Shown here: positions 8,648-17,208 of the stretch, in pieces | Layout: each line of letters starts with the position of its first letter | Numbering within the stretch: position 1 is the stretch's first letter | Virus record (IMG/VR): IMGVR_UViG_3300028025_000233 | Location: 1 to 30,652 of that record | Source: a virus | DNA: 30,652 bases | Direction: 5' to 3' (one strand) | Notes under the pieces: model-generated | Seen by the model: the letters and a program-made list of their open reading frames with translations, nothing else | Database searches by the model: none | Told to the model about the DNA's origin: nothing | Translations under genes and position numbers: made by a program

Positions 8648-11600
8648 CTAGGCTCCTTGCCTTATGATTTCTGCAATTTCTTCGGGGGTCGCAGCATTGT
8701 CACTTGACCCTTCAATTTGTTTAAGCAATTCTTCGACGTCATTTTCGTCGGTTTTGTCTTTTCGAGCAAGTGCTTCTTCCTCAATCTTTTCACCCTCAGC
8801 ACCGGCTTTGGTGACACTCAGCGCCCTGTACTCTTCTTGCTCCAGTTTGCCAGACTTGCTGACCTTTTGCTTCTTAGAACCAAAGTCTTTGCCGTAGTAG
8901 AACACGTTAGCTAATTGAGGCGTACTAAAAGTACTAGCCAGAGCAGTTGCCTGCGGCCAAGTTAGACCCGTTGCCTTGCTGGGCTTCTTTGGATCTTTAG
9001 GCGGCTTAGGCGGAACTTTTGGCGGGTCACTGATAATTTTATCAATGATTGGGTCATCTATCAGGGTAGTAACTTTATCAATTACGTCGTCATCTAGCTC
9101 GTCAATAATTTCATCTGGGGTAGTCTTAACTTCGTCTTTAGTTTCAACTTCGGTCTTAGTTTCAGCCTTAGTTTCAGCCTTAGTGTCTAGTTTGGTATCT
9201 AGTTTAGTGTCTAACTTAGTGTCAGTTTTGGTATCTGTCTTAGTGTCAGTTTTGGTATCTGTCTTAGTGTCAGTTTTGGTATCTGTCTTAGTGTCCGCTT
9301 TTGTGTCCGCTTTTGTGTCAGCTTTTGTGTCCGCTTTTGTGTCAGCTTTTGTGTCCGCTTTTGTGTCAGCTTTTGTATCTGCCTTAGTGTCAGCCTTAGT
9401 GTCAGCCTTAGTGTCAGCCTTAGTGTCAGCTTTTGTATCTGTCTTAGTGTCAGCTTTTGTATCTGTCTTAGTGTCAGCTTTGGTATCAGCTTTTGTATCT
9501 GCTTTGGTATCTGCTTTGGTATCAGCCTTAGTATCAGCCTTAGTATCAGCCTTAGTATCTGTAGTTGTTTTGCCTGATGTAAGGGCGTTTAATTCCGCAA
9601 GGGTAACGCTCTCGCCCTTAGCGTTTGTGCCAATTACGGTGGATGTATCAACTTTTACTTCCCCAGAAGTCTTGCCGGTTGCCGATTCACCAAGCAGCTC
9701 AGCAAGAGTTACGGGTTTTCCCTCAGAGTCTGTAGCTACAACTTGGTCACCGTCGAGTTTTGTAACACCTAAGTTATCAAGTGTCTCTTTACTACCCAGA
9801 ATCTGATCGCCAATGATTTCGTTGGATGCAGTTATAGATTGGGTTTCTGTAAGCCCAGCGTCTTGCAGTTGAGTAATGAGCGTGTCTGACGCTCCCTTTG
9901 GGCTAGAGCTATTTTTAATAGTGTCCGCCGCAGTATCCGCAACGGACTTAACTTGAGTTTCAGATAAACCAGAGTCTTGAAGCGCTGAAACAGTAGAGTC
10001 GGCGGCGCTAATTGCGGCTGTTGTTTTCCCACCAATAACTGCTTCCCATGCGCTTGTACCAGCAATAGTAGTCCAGTTAAGGTCTTTGCTAGGGGCAATA
10101 ATCTTTTGTGTGCCGCCCTCAATAATTCCAGCTTCTACACCTTCACCAGCGCCTTCTTTTAACCCCACTTTAGTGGCGGTTGTAACTACTTCTTTTGCGC
10201 CAATCTTACCCGCTGAGTCGCTAAAGATTTGTTTGGTCAGTGCGTTACCGCCGGGAACTAAGTTAAGCGTGCCTGTAGTTACCGCGCCAAGAGCCAGTGC
10301 TTTTTGTGACGCGGTTTGAGCGTCTTTTTCTGACATACCAGCGGCTTTAGCACGAGCATAAGCGTCTTCAGCAGCTCCACCACCTGACTCCATCATGTCA
10401 AACACAACCTCGGTAGAAATACCAAGAGCTCTTGCAATTTTAGGGGCAGCGCCAACTAATTTAGCCGCAGTTAATACACCCCCAGATGCGATAAGTTGCG
10501 CCCCCTCTTGGAGGATTTCGGATGCTACGTTGTAAGCTACAAACCCGGGGTTACTAACAATGGTTTTACCTACAACAGCCAAAGCTTCCCAGCCGTCTTT
10601 AGCCGCAGCCATATTTTTATTAAAGTCCGAGCTAGCAGCCTTCATTTCTTCCGGCGTTTTAGCTTTAGAGAAAGCGGCGTAATCACTAACGGCTTTATCA
10701 ACTGTACCGCCGCGTTCAAGAACATTAATAGCTTTGAGCGTACCGGTAACAAACGAAGCAATTTGAGACGTAGAGTCTACTGCCAACGCCCCAGCGTACT
10801 CGGCAATCTTGCCGCGCTCAGACAAATTCATACTGCCGCCGGTCACATTGCCGTTTGCATCGTACTGAACATCGTTTACGTAGCTACCACCATTGTCGGC
10901 GTTGGAAGTTTTGAGCGCAGCAATCCGTGCGGCAGTTGCGTCAAGTGAAGCATTGCGAGTAGCGGTGTCGTTTTGAGCAGCAACAGTTTTGGATGCGTCG
11001 GTTATTGCGGCTAAGTTAGACTGGTTAATTGAAGCAATCTTAGCGTCAGCTTTCTTTTCCGCTTCGGTGGCCGATTCAGTTGTGTACTTTTTACCACCAT
11101 ACTCAAACGTAGCGTTAGGGCCGTACGCATTTCTAGCTAACGCATAGGCTTCGCTTCTTGTAGCGGCATTATTGATATTGTTTTTTGTTTCTTCTGCTTT
11201 AGCTTCGGTAATAGCTTTGTTTACAGTTGCGTTAGATGTGCCCAGCGTGTAGGTACTGCCGCCAAACTCAAATTGAGTTGCGTTAGGGTCGCGCTGTTTA
11301 GCTAAATAAGCCGCTTTGTCGGGATTGTCTGCTTCTGCGTTACCAATTTTTACAACCTTAGCCGCGTTTGCAGCAGCATTAGCAGCTATTTGGGCATCTA
11401 TACCTTCAAACTCACCACCCTTTAGATTGGCGGCTGTGGTGGCGGCGGTATTTGTCTTGAGTGCATCAGCCTCTAGCTGAGCAATTGTGTTGGCGGCATT
11501 GTTATTGCCAAGCGTGTAGGTCTTGCCGTCAAACGTAAATTTGTTATAGCCGCTATCAGACGCAAATTTAGCAGCGGCGTCAATGTCCCGAGCACCAGAA

Positions 11601-13315
11601 GCATCAACAGTTAGCTGGCTATCCAGTATGTCGGCAATAGAATCTGGTTTTTGTACAAGCCCAGCTTTAGTTAGCGTATCTTCCGTGCCCGTTTTTGTAC
11701 TTACACCTTTAGCCTCAGCAACTGCGGCATTGGCCGCATTAATGGCAGTATTAATGACTAATTGGTCTAATGGTTTACCAGATACCACACCAGTAACGAC
11801 ATTAGTAACCATGTTTTTCTGAGCGGGTGTAAGGTCATTAAAACCTTCAATATTGCCCGCTAACGAGTTAACAGCGCCGTTAATCCCGCCGGTAGTAAAA
11901 CCTTTTATAAACGCTTGGCCAGCATCTTGACCCGTAAGCACTGCACCAACAGTAGAAGTTGCAGCGTTTTGTAGACCTTTGGTCAGAGTGCTTGTAAGCT
12001 CGGGTGATAGCCCTAAGTCTTTGATAAACGAAGCGCCTTCGGTCATGAAGTCCATGCCGGGAATCTGTGCGCCTACATAACTAACCGCAGCGCCTTTAAT
12101 TGCATCACCAATATCTTTACCGCTTAGCACTTGCACAGCCATGTTAGCGGCGATTTGCTGGGGTATAGACAAACCACCTGTAGCTACAGCTAAACCAATC
12201 TGCGCAATTGGGCCGAGGTCTTCCATTAGGTTAGCTAGGTCATTAGTAGACCGCCCAACGGTGTAAAAAATTGGCAGTCCCGTAGCTGGATCAATTTTAA
12301 TTTTATAGTCCGTCGCTCCATCGCCCGTGTAGGTGCTACCAATTGTTCCAGAGCCGTCGCCAATAGCTTGGCCCGTAGTTTTATTAATTAAACCTTGACC
12401 CGTTATGCCGGTAGCAACAATAGTTTGTTGCTGATTTTCACCGTCGCCAGTAGTTACAGTGCGAATGTCATTTGCATCGGCAGGGACGTATTGCCCAGTT
12501 TTGGTATCGAGCTTTGAGTACGTACCTGTAGGGTTACCGTTTTCATCAACATCAGCTCTAGCAGTAACGTCGCCTTTGATGTCGCCCATACCAATCTGGT
12601 CTAGGCTTGTAACCTTAGCGTTGTTTAAGTTAGCCGCCATATCAAGCGCAATTTGCTGCTTGTTTGTAATGGTGTCAGTACCAAGAATTTGTTTGCCGGT
12701 AGCCGCATCAAAACCAATGTTTGCGTTATCACCAGCTTTTAGTGCATCGCCTTTCCAAGACTTATCTACGCCCAGTGCATCGGTTAGATCAATAATTTGA
12801 TTGGTTAGCGTGCTAAGTTGAGTAGCGTCGTAGGTTGTACCATCGTTGTACGTGACCGTGTTAGCCGCAGTTGTATTAGCGGCTTGAGTTGTATCAGCGG
12901 CTTGAGTTTGGGTTTGAGTTGTATCAGCGGCTTGAGTTGTATTAGCAGTGTCGGCAACAACATCTGCAACTGTTTGATTTTGAGTTGTATCCGCAACTTG
13001 AGTTTGAGTTGCATCCGCAACTTGCGTAGTCGGTGCAAGAGTGGCAATCCCAGTGGGGGGTATGTAGGTATCCGAAGTGTCTTCTAAGACTACGTTGTTA
13101 CCCTGAGTAACAGCAGCTAAGTCGTTTGTTGGGGCGGTAGTAGTGGGGGTTACGGCTTCATAACGAGACTGTACGTCGCCAATATCAGAACCTGTAGCGC
13201 GGGCAATGTCTTCTGGGTTCAGACTAAACTGATCCATCGTAGCGGCAATAGTGGCGTCATCCGCTTCGGGATTGGCCAAGAACCAGTCAAATATCTGTTG
13301 GTCTGAGATTGCCAT
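8648..13315 (-). CDS. Very large putative internal-virion/ejection protein with TKAD tandem repeat
   Basis: A 1555-residue protein from the ATG at 13315. I prefer this start to an in-frame TTG at 13330 because GGAAGG lies 7 bases upstream and the ATG overlaps the previous stop as TAATG. Residues about 5-52 form a helical unit (IFDWFLANP...MDQFSLNPEDIARATG) shared with the next gene downstream. Residues 55-160 are Thr/Gln/Ala-rich repeats (ADTTQTQ type). Three copies of F-x-(F/Y)-(D/G)-GK-x-YT occur near residues 590, 680 and 735. Gly/Ala-rich hydrophobic segments occur at about 370-450 and 920-1080. Residues about 1252-1387 are the TKAD array, and the C-terminus is charged. Size, membrane-like segments and position suggest a protein ejected with DNA. 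This is inference, and no enzyme motif was found. Confidence 0.75.
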   Translation of the reverse strand: MAISDQQIFDWFLANPEADDATIAATMDQFSLNPEDIARATGSDIGDVQSRYEAVTPTTTAPTNDLAAVTQGNNVVLEDTSDTYIPPTGIATLAPTTQVADATQTQVADTTQNQTVADVVADTANTTQAADTTQTQTQAADTTQAANTTAANTVTYNDGTTYDATQLSTLTNQIIDLTDALGVDKSWKGDALKAGDNANIGFDAATGKQILGTDTITNKQQIALDMAANLNNAKVTSLDQIGMGDIKGDVTARADVDENGNPTGTYSKLDTKTGQYVPADANDIRTVTTGDGENQQQTIVATGITGQGLINKTTGQAIGDGSGTIGSTYTGDGATDYKIKIDPATGLPIFYTVGRSTNDLANLMEDLGPIAQIGLAVATGGLSIPQQIAANMAVQVLSGKDIGDAIKGAAVSYVGAQIPGMDFMTEGASFIKDLGLSPELTSTLTKGLQNAATSTVGAVLTGQDAGQAFIKGFTTGGINGAVNSLAGNIEGFNDLTPAQKNMVTNVVTGVVSGKPLDQLVINTAINAANAAVAEAKGVSTKTGTEDTLTKAGLVQKPDSIADILDSQLTVDASGARDIDAAAKFASDSGYNKFTFDGKTYTLGNNNAANTIAQLEADALKTNTAATTAANLKGGEFEGIDAQIAANAAANAAKVVKIGNAEADNPDKAAYLAKQRDPNATQFEFGGSTYTLGTSNATVNKAITEAKAEETKNNINNAATRSEAYALARNAYGPNATFEYGGKKYTTESATEAEKKADAKIASINQSNLAAITDASKTVAAQNDTATRNASLDATAARIAALKTSNADNGGSYVNDVQYDANGNVTGGSMNLSERGKIAEYAGALAVDSTSQIASFVTGTLKAINVLERGGTVDKAVSDYAAFSKAKTPEEMKAASSDFNKNMAAAKDGWEALAVVGKTIVSNPGFVAYNVASEILQEGAQLIASGGVLTAAKLVGAAPKIARALGISTEVVFDMMESGGGAAEDAYARAKAAGMSEKDAQTASQKALALGAVTTGTLNLVPGGNALTKQIFSDSAGKIGAKEVVTTATKVGLKEGAGEGVEAGIIEGGTQKIIAPSKDLNWTTIAGTSAWEAVIGGKTTAAISAADSTVSALQDSGLSETQVKSVADTAADTIKNSSSPKGASDTLITQLQDAGLTETQSITASNEIIGDQILGSKETLDNLGVTKLDGDQVVATDSEGKPVTLAELLGESATGKTSGEVKVDTSTVIGTNAKGESVTLAELNALTSGKTTTDTKADTKADTKADTKADTKADTKADTKADTKTDTKADTKTDTKADTKADTKADTKADTKADTKADTKADTKADTKADTKADTKADTKADTKTDTKTDTKTDTKTDTKTDTKTDTKLDTKLDTKLDTKAETKAETKTEVETKDEVKTTPDEIIDELDDDVIDKVTTLIDDPIIDKIISDPPKVPPKPPKDPKKPSKATGLTWPQATALASTFSTPQLANVFYYGKDFGSKKQKVSKSGKLEQEEYRALSVTKAGAEGEKIEEEALARKDKTDENDVEELLKQIEGSSDNAATPEEIAEIIRQGA
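9154..9561 (-). repeat. 12-bp coding tandem array, about 34 units (DTKA/DTKT/DTKL)
   Basis: About 34 tandem 12-base units encode D-T-K-(A/T/L), turning to E-T-K at the C-terminal end. Runs of one variant (twelve DTKA, six DTKT, three DTKL) alternate in blocks, as expected from repeated local duplication. Third-position variation (ctttt, cctta, ctttg on the plus strand) shows copies of different ages. Unit length is a multiple of three, so copy changes keep frame. Encoded charge alternates acidic and basic, giving a flexible hydrophilic linker. Confidence 0.95.
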
Positions 13316-13656
13316 TATCCAACCTTCCAATTCGTTCCGTCAGAGTACACGGGTACAGCAATAGCCCCGCCAGTCACAACGGTTGCTCCAAACGTAGGAG
13401 CTAAAGCATCTGTTACAAAAGACCGAGCACCTTTGCCTGAAGTGACTGCGCTGGGTAGTGTAGTTACTGTGTAGTTTGTGAGCGGTGAGATTATGTCTTC
13501 GGTCTTTAGCTGATCTAAAATAGCATCGACCCTGTTGAAATACAAACGAAGCACGTTGTTTAGTTGATTCTGATACTGCTCGTTGTATTGAATAGGGGCC
13601 AGCGGCAAGTTAGGCGCAGCGACTTGGTTGAGTTCAAACTCAGAAGTAACAATCAT
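13315..13656 (-). CDS. Small virion protein, nozzle-adjacent
   Basis: A 113-residue protein with a helical N-terminal half (residues about 20-60, NQLNNVLRLYFNRVDAILDQ) and a C-terminal segment GARSFVTDALAPTFGATVV followed by a beta-like end (YSDGTNWKVG). I know this C-terminal pattern from short structural-region genes of other phages, without an assigned function. The start overlaps the upstream stop by 4 bases (ATGA) and its stop overlaps the next start (TAATG), so it is tightly coupled between the nozzle-like gene and the 1555-residue gene. A trimeric fibre or needle-like role is possible given the helical N-terminus, but this is a guess. Confidence 0.72.
   Translation of the reverse strand: MIVTSEFELNQVAAPNLPLAPIQYNEQYQNQLNNVLRLYFNRVDAILDQLKTEDIISPLTNYTVTTLPSAVTSGKGARSFVTDALAPTFGATVVTGGAIAVPVYSDGTNWKVG
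13321..13329 (-). promoter_or_regulatory. Ribosome binding site deciding the start of the 1555-residue protein
   Basis: GGAAGG (minus strand, 13328-13323) lies 7 bases before the ATG at 13315. It overlaps the alternative TTG codon at 13330-13328, so the TTG start would lack its own site. This favours MAISDQQ as the N-terminus. Confidence 0.75.
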
Positions 13657-15536
13657 GAGTTACCCCTGCGACCGTCTTGTTTGATGTCAATACGCGGGCT
13701 GCCTAACTGCCAAGCGCATCCAAGCTGATTGGACTCAACCTGAAGAATCATTTGGCGGCCACGCACCCTGACGTAAACTTGACCCGTAAACTGCTCAATA
13801 ACAGCAGTGGCCGTGCGCGTAATCGTAGCGCTTGAATTGCCACCCAAAGAGATGGGATCGTTGTACCCAGAGCCTGAGTTTTGCATAGGGATTAAAGTCA
13901 TGGTCACGTTTGGAGACTCGGTACTTGAGCCTCGGAACGTAATATCGGGGAGCATCCTCCACACAAAACCAAAGTGATCGCCGTCGTCAATGTCAAATTC
14001 AGCAGAGCCAATAATTGCGTTAATGGCTACGGGCGTTCCTGTAACGTTGTCGTCAGTGCCATTCTCATGGTCAACTATGTTATAGCTGTATGTGGCCGCT
14101 ATTGGATAAGTGCGAAGACCAGAATCAAGCCAAGCTGTCCGGCCCATTGTGCCGTATGCCCATACGTCTTCTAAGTAGTTGTACGTTACGTATAAGTCTA
14201 TTTCATTGCTACCAGCAGAACAATAGAACCACCAGACTTCGTTAAACCCTTCGTTAGTTCCAGAACAAACCTGTTCGGCTTGAGCTAAATTAATGTCTTG
14301 GAAAATGTATTGCTTAAGATCGCAGCGCAAAGTTTGAACACGGCCATCGTATTTATAGAACTTTTCTACGCCCATCCAGTACACAACACCAGATGCCGCA
14401 ACAGCTGCATTGGGGCCAATAATAGAAATGTTATCAGCTAAAAGCTGGGTGCTCCAAACGACTGGGGGCCCTTGATACTGAAGTGAATACAGAGCTGAAT
14501 CAGTAAAAACTACAATTTCTTGACGAGTTTGCACTGCGGTAACAATCTCAGAACCGTGCGATAACTGCGCACTGCCAGCTTGGTTAGTAGCGGAGATAGA
14601 CCAATCCACCACAGATTCTTGATCTGACCAGCGAATTAACATGGGGTTCTTAGTTGAACCGCCATAATCATTAGTTCCAAACGCAAACACAAACCGACTT
14701 GCGTCCGAAATAATCATGAAGTTTTGCATTAGCGGAACATCAACAGCCCCACCCAGACTAGACACCAATACGCCGCGAGTAGTTACTCCGTTTGTAGCAT
14801 CCCAGTAATAAAGCGCCCCACCACGAGGGCCAAAAACTAAGTCTTCGCCAAAGTTTTGCTGATTCCAGATGCGAATTGAAATAACTGATGAAGTGCCGTT
14901 ACCCCATGTACCAAGACCCCAAGGGCCAGCGCCCCAGCCAACCGTAGGAATTGCGTATGGTGGGCCAACATTTACTTGATAAGCGGCCACAACAGAAGCT
15001 CCACCGCCGGGAGATCCTGACGCATCGGTAGAGTTTGCCGTTGCAGATGCTGTAAACGTGTAACTATTAGCGCCAATTACTGTAATTTGATACTCGGCAT
15101 TTAAGACCGTTGCTGTAATATTTCCACCAAGACCTACGGCTCCGCTGAACGTCACAAAGTCGCCCGTTACTCCACCATGAGCCGTGTCTGTAACAGTGAT
15201 AGTTGCTGAACCATTTGTAGCTACAAACGGGTTATTGTTAATTGTGCTGCTGGCGCGGATGGGCGTAATATCAAAGTATTGGCCACCACGGTTAATGTAA
15301 AACTTTAAATTAGTTCCAACGCCAATTAAATTTAAGCCTGCAAGCGTGATCCAATTCCACAAAGAACGGCACACACCTACAAAAGTATACGCAGAAATAC
15401 GTACCCAGCCGCCAATTTTCTCAGGCGTACCTTGCCGAAACCGCATCTTGTCGGACACATACCAACCGTTCTCATTGGTATATCTGGTGTTTTCTTTGTT
15501 TACACCCGGCTTCAGTGTTAGTTTTTTGAGAGGCAT
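13653..15536 (-). CDS. Putative tail nozzle / tail hub protein
   Basis: A 627-residue protein. Residues 1-95 match a pattern I know from large structural proteins of podovirus-like phages (PGVNKENTRYTNENGWY, MRFRQGTPEKIGGW, NLIGVGTNLKFYI). Residues about 103-185 look like an inserted beta module (TITVTDTAHGGVTGD...YTFTASA). The rest has many repeated Trp/Tyr-rich beta strands (VVFTDSALYSLQYQGPP, VAASGVVYWMG, FYKYDGRVQ) suggestive of a beta-propeller, as in P22 gp10 and T7-like nozzle proteins. Likely role: lower part of the tail through which DNA and ejected proteins pass. AAAGG lies 6 bases before the ATG. The assignment is by pattern and context, not a direct match. Confidence 0.6.
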   Translation of the reverse strand: MPLKKLTLKPGVNKENTRYTNENGWYVSDKMRFRQGTPEKIGGWVRISAYTFVGVCRSLWNWITLAGLNLIGVGTNLKFYINRGGQYFDITPIRASSTINNNPFVATNGSATITVTDTAHGGVTGDFVTFSGAVGLGGNITATVLNAEYQITVIGANSYTFTASATANSTDASGSPGGGASVVAAYQVNVGPPYAIPTVGWGAGPWGLGTWGNGTSSVISIRIWNQQNFGEDLVFGPRGGALYYWDATNGVTTRGVLVSSLGGAVDVPLMQNFMIISDASRFVFAFGTNDYGGSTKNPMLIRWSDQESVVDWSISATNQAGSAQLSHGSEIVTAVQTRQEIVVFTDSALYSLQYQGPPVVWSTQLLADNISIIGPNAAVAASGVVYWMGVEKFYKYDGRVQTLRCDLKQYIFQDINLAQAEQVCSGTNEGFNEVWWFYCSAGSNEIDLYVTYNYLEDVWAYGTMGRTAWLDSGLRTYPIAATYSYNIVDHENGTDDNVTGTPVAINAIIGSAEFDIDDGDHFGFVWRMLPDITFRGSSTESPNVTMTLIPMQNSGSGYNDPISLGGNSSATITRTATAVIEQFTGQVYVRVRGRQMILQVESNQLGCAWQLGSPRIDIKQDGRRGNS

Positions 15537-15545
15537 GGATGACCT

Positions 15546-15983
15546 TTATTTGCTGGCAACGCCTTTGGTCTTCTCAAAAGAACGCATACCGGCAATGCCC
15601 AAGATGCCTGATAATATCACCCATAGCTGGTCTGCGTCCAGTACTGGCGGGGGATCCATACCAATAGGAACCCAGCCCATAGCTTGCAAGTATTTCCAGC
15701 ACCACTGAAACAGCGGATACAGCAAAAACTGATAGCCCATAGCCGCTACGCCAATCCATCCAATCGCTGGCCTCCAGCCAGAAACAAACACATTGGATGA
15801 CATAGCTTCAATCTTGTTGACCTCAATCTGCGCTAGGTCTGTAGCTTGGTCGATGCGCTTCTCTTCAAGATCAAGCTTTCGTTGCTCAATCTCCATCTCC
15901 ATCTTTTCTTTGTCGGTGGTAATCAGGTCGCCTGCAACCTTACCAACAGCTTCAATGATTGATCCAACGGCTAGTAAGCTCAT
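15546..15983 (-). CDS. Holin, GTA-type three-transmembrane family
   Basis: A 145-residue protein: a short hydrophobic N-terminus (residues 1-20), a charged helix at about 22-60 (Glu/Lys/Asp-rich), then membrane segments at about 66-95 (VSGWRPAIGWIGVAAMGYQF, then LLYPLF) and 117-132 (LWVILSGILGIAGMRSFEK). The SGWRP...PPP-x-LD...LGIAGMRS-x-EK pattern fits the holin family first described for gene-transfer-agent release. It would form inner-membrane lesions that free the endolysin. The ATG overlaps the endolysin stop by 4 bases (ATGA), which ties synthesis of the two together. Confidence in the family is good, while lysis timing is not visible. Confidence 0.85.
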   Translation of the reverse strand: MSLLAVGSIIEAVGKVAGDLITTDKEKMEMEIEQRKLDLEEKRIDQATDLAQIEVNKIEAMSSNVFVSGWRPAIGWIGVAAMGYQFLLYPLFQWCWKYLQAMGWVPIGMDPPPVLDADQLWVILSGILGIAGMRSFEKTKGVASK

Positions 15984-16495
15984 GCTAGACCTTTCAATGT
16001 GCGGTTAATCCAACCCTTAAGAAACTTAACCTGCACGGGGTTTTTGTTGCATATCTCAACGTAACGGGCAATCTTAGCTAGGGCATAGGATTCTTTGAAC
16101 CGCTGTCCGTCTGTAATTTGGTTGAGCTTCTCGATGGTTTTAGCGCCAATACCGCCATCAGGAGTAGCGCCCACAACCAACTGCGCCAGCTTGACCGCCA
16201 TGCCCATGCCTGCGTTGACACCAAAGTTAAAGATAGAGTTGGCTACGTCTTGGTTTGAAATCTCATTCCCGCGCATCTTGTCCCAGAACTCAATGCGGTA
16301 GAACTCCCGCACCATAGGCGTAAGAGAGCCGCCAAACTCCTTTTTGTCAACCAAAGGCCAGCCATTCCATTGTGGGTTCTTATTACGGGCAATACCAGCG
16401 TAGGTCATCCCGCCTGTATCGCCGGGCACTTCATGTAGGACGTAGCCGCCCTCGTCTCTAATCATCTGTTCAAAAGCTGGTTCAAACTGTGCCAT
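15980..16495 (-). CDS. Endolysin, glycoside hydrolase family 108
   Basis: A 171-residue peptidoglycan hydrolase. The N-terminal motif DEGGYVLHEVPGDTGGMTYA (residues 14-33) is the GH108 signature; the Glu of EGGY is the expected catalytic acid. A second conserved block is at about 83-100 (DVANSIFNFGVNAGMGMAV), followed by a small peptidoglycan-binding-3-like C-terminus (GATPDGGIGAKTIEKLNQ, about 109-126). There is no clear signal peptide, consistent with release through the neighbouring holin. Length is normal for the family. The ATG overlaps the preceding stop as TAATG. Confidence 0.9.
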   Translation of the reverse strand: MAQFEPAFEQMIRDEGGYVLHEVPGDTGGMTYAGIARNKNPQWNGWPLVDKKEFGGSLTPMVREFYRIEFWDKMRGNEISNQDVANSIFNFGVNAGMGMAVKLAQLVVGATPDGGIGAKTIEKLNQITDGQRFKESYALAKIARYVEICNKNPVQVKFLKGWINRTLKGLA

Positions 16496-17112
16496 TAGTT
16501 ACCTCGTTTAGTCAGCATGGTTGCTGCAATGTCCATCATTGAAATGATGTGTTCCATGTTGTCTGGTTGAGCGGCCCACCCTGCTGTAATCTGCCCAATG
16601 AACCGACTGCGGTCAGGCGGCACAGATATACGGCAAGTGTAGTTAGCGCCCTGCGCTATGTACCAAATGCCCAATTCACTTTGTGGGCGTAGGTACTGAC
16701 TGCAAGGAACATCCCCTGCCATTAGTTTTACAACATCATTGTTATTTGCGTGGTTAGACGTAAACAGACCAACATCCAAACCTTCCATATCTTTACTGCG
16801 TCCATCCTTGGTGTAGAGCCGGTACAGCACCCGAGTGCCTAGAATTGGATTGACTTTAAAGATAGCAACAAACTTAGCATCAGTATGCTTAAACAACACA
16901 GAGGCCGCATCGTCAACTCGCTCTTCGTGAATACTTGGCATCCTCTTCTGCTCTTGGTACGCAGAGATTAGAAACGATTGGTTTTGCCAAAACATATACC
17001 CCACAAACGCAACAACTCCCATAACAAGGATTGCAAACAGTTTGAACGGGCTATCTACATAGCCGAGCACTTTGTCTAACGTTGAATTGGCGTTTAATTT
17101 TTCGTCACTCAT
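16495..17112 (-). CDS. Membrane-anchored protein of the lysis cassette, function unknown
   Basis: A 205-residue protein with one strong transmembrane helix at about residues 23-42 (PFKLFAILVMGVVAFVGYMF) after a short polar N-terminus, so the remaining ~160 residues probably lie in the periplasm. The soluble part has two cysteines (CSQYL, YTCRISVPPDRSRFIGQI) that could form a disulphide. I recognise this gene as a recurrent neighbour of GH108 endolysins in phages, without an assigned role. Position directly before the endolysin suggests control of lysis (antiholin-like or spanin-like), but neither a lipobox nor the usual spanin coiled coil is seen. Confidence 0.75.
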   Translation of the reverse strand: MSDEKLNANSTLDKVLGYVDSPFKLFAILVMGVVAFVGYMFWQNQSFLISAYQEQKRMPSIHEERVDDAASVLFKHTDAKFVAIFKVNPILGTRVLYRLYTKDGRSKDMEGLDVGLFTSNHANNNDVVKLMAGDVPCSQYLRPQSELGIWYIAQGANYTCRISVPPDRSRFIGQITAGWAAQPDNMEHIISMMDIAATMLTKRGN

Positions 17113-17115
17113 GGG

Positions 17116-17208
17116 CTAACCCCAACTCCACGCAATCATGTACGTGCCAAAGATCACGAAGGCCACCATACAGGCTGCCGCAATGAATGCTTCAGCCCAG
17201 TCTTTCAT
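17116..17208 (-). CDS. 30-residue membrane peptide of the lysis cassette
   Basis: A short gene: ATG at 17208 directly abutting the stop of the glycine-rich adhesin (TAAATG), ending TAG at 17116-17118, 3 bases before the next ATG. The peptide begins MKDWAEAF and is otherwise one hydrophobic helix (residues 7-27, including ACMVAFVIFGTYMIAW). Size, a single transmembrane segment and position before the holin/endolysin genes suggest a lysis accessory peptide. Tight fit between two genes and a coherent membrane helix support it as real, though it is below usual gene-finder limits. Confidence 0.7.
   Translation of the reverse strand: MKDWAEAFIAAACMVAFVIFGTYMIAWSWG

Noticed and set aside
9154-9561. 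CRISPR-like or non-coding satellite array
   Set aside because: Units are 12 bases, contiguous without spacers, in frame with the surrounding gene and translate to a regular DTK-x repeat.
8976-9806. 276-codon plus-strand frame rich in Val/Ser
   Set aside because: It is the complement of the TKAD repeat array; a 12-base repeat without stops on one strand is often open on the other. No ribosome site and no recognisable protein.
13316-13330. TTG start at 13330 for the 1555-residue protein
   Set aside because: The TTG overlaps the GGAAGG ribosome site serving the ATG at 13315, and the TAATG overlap supports the ATG.
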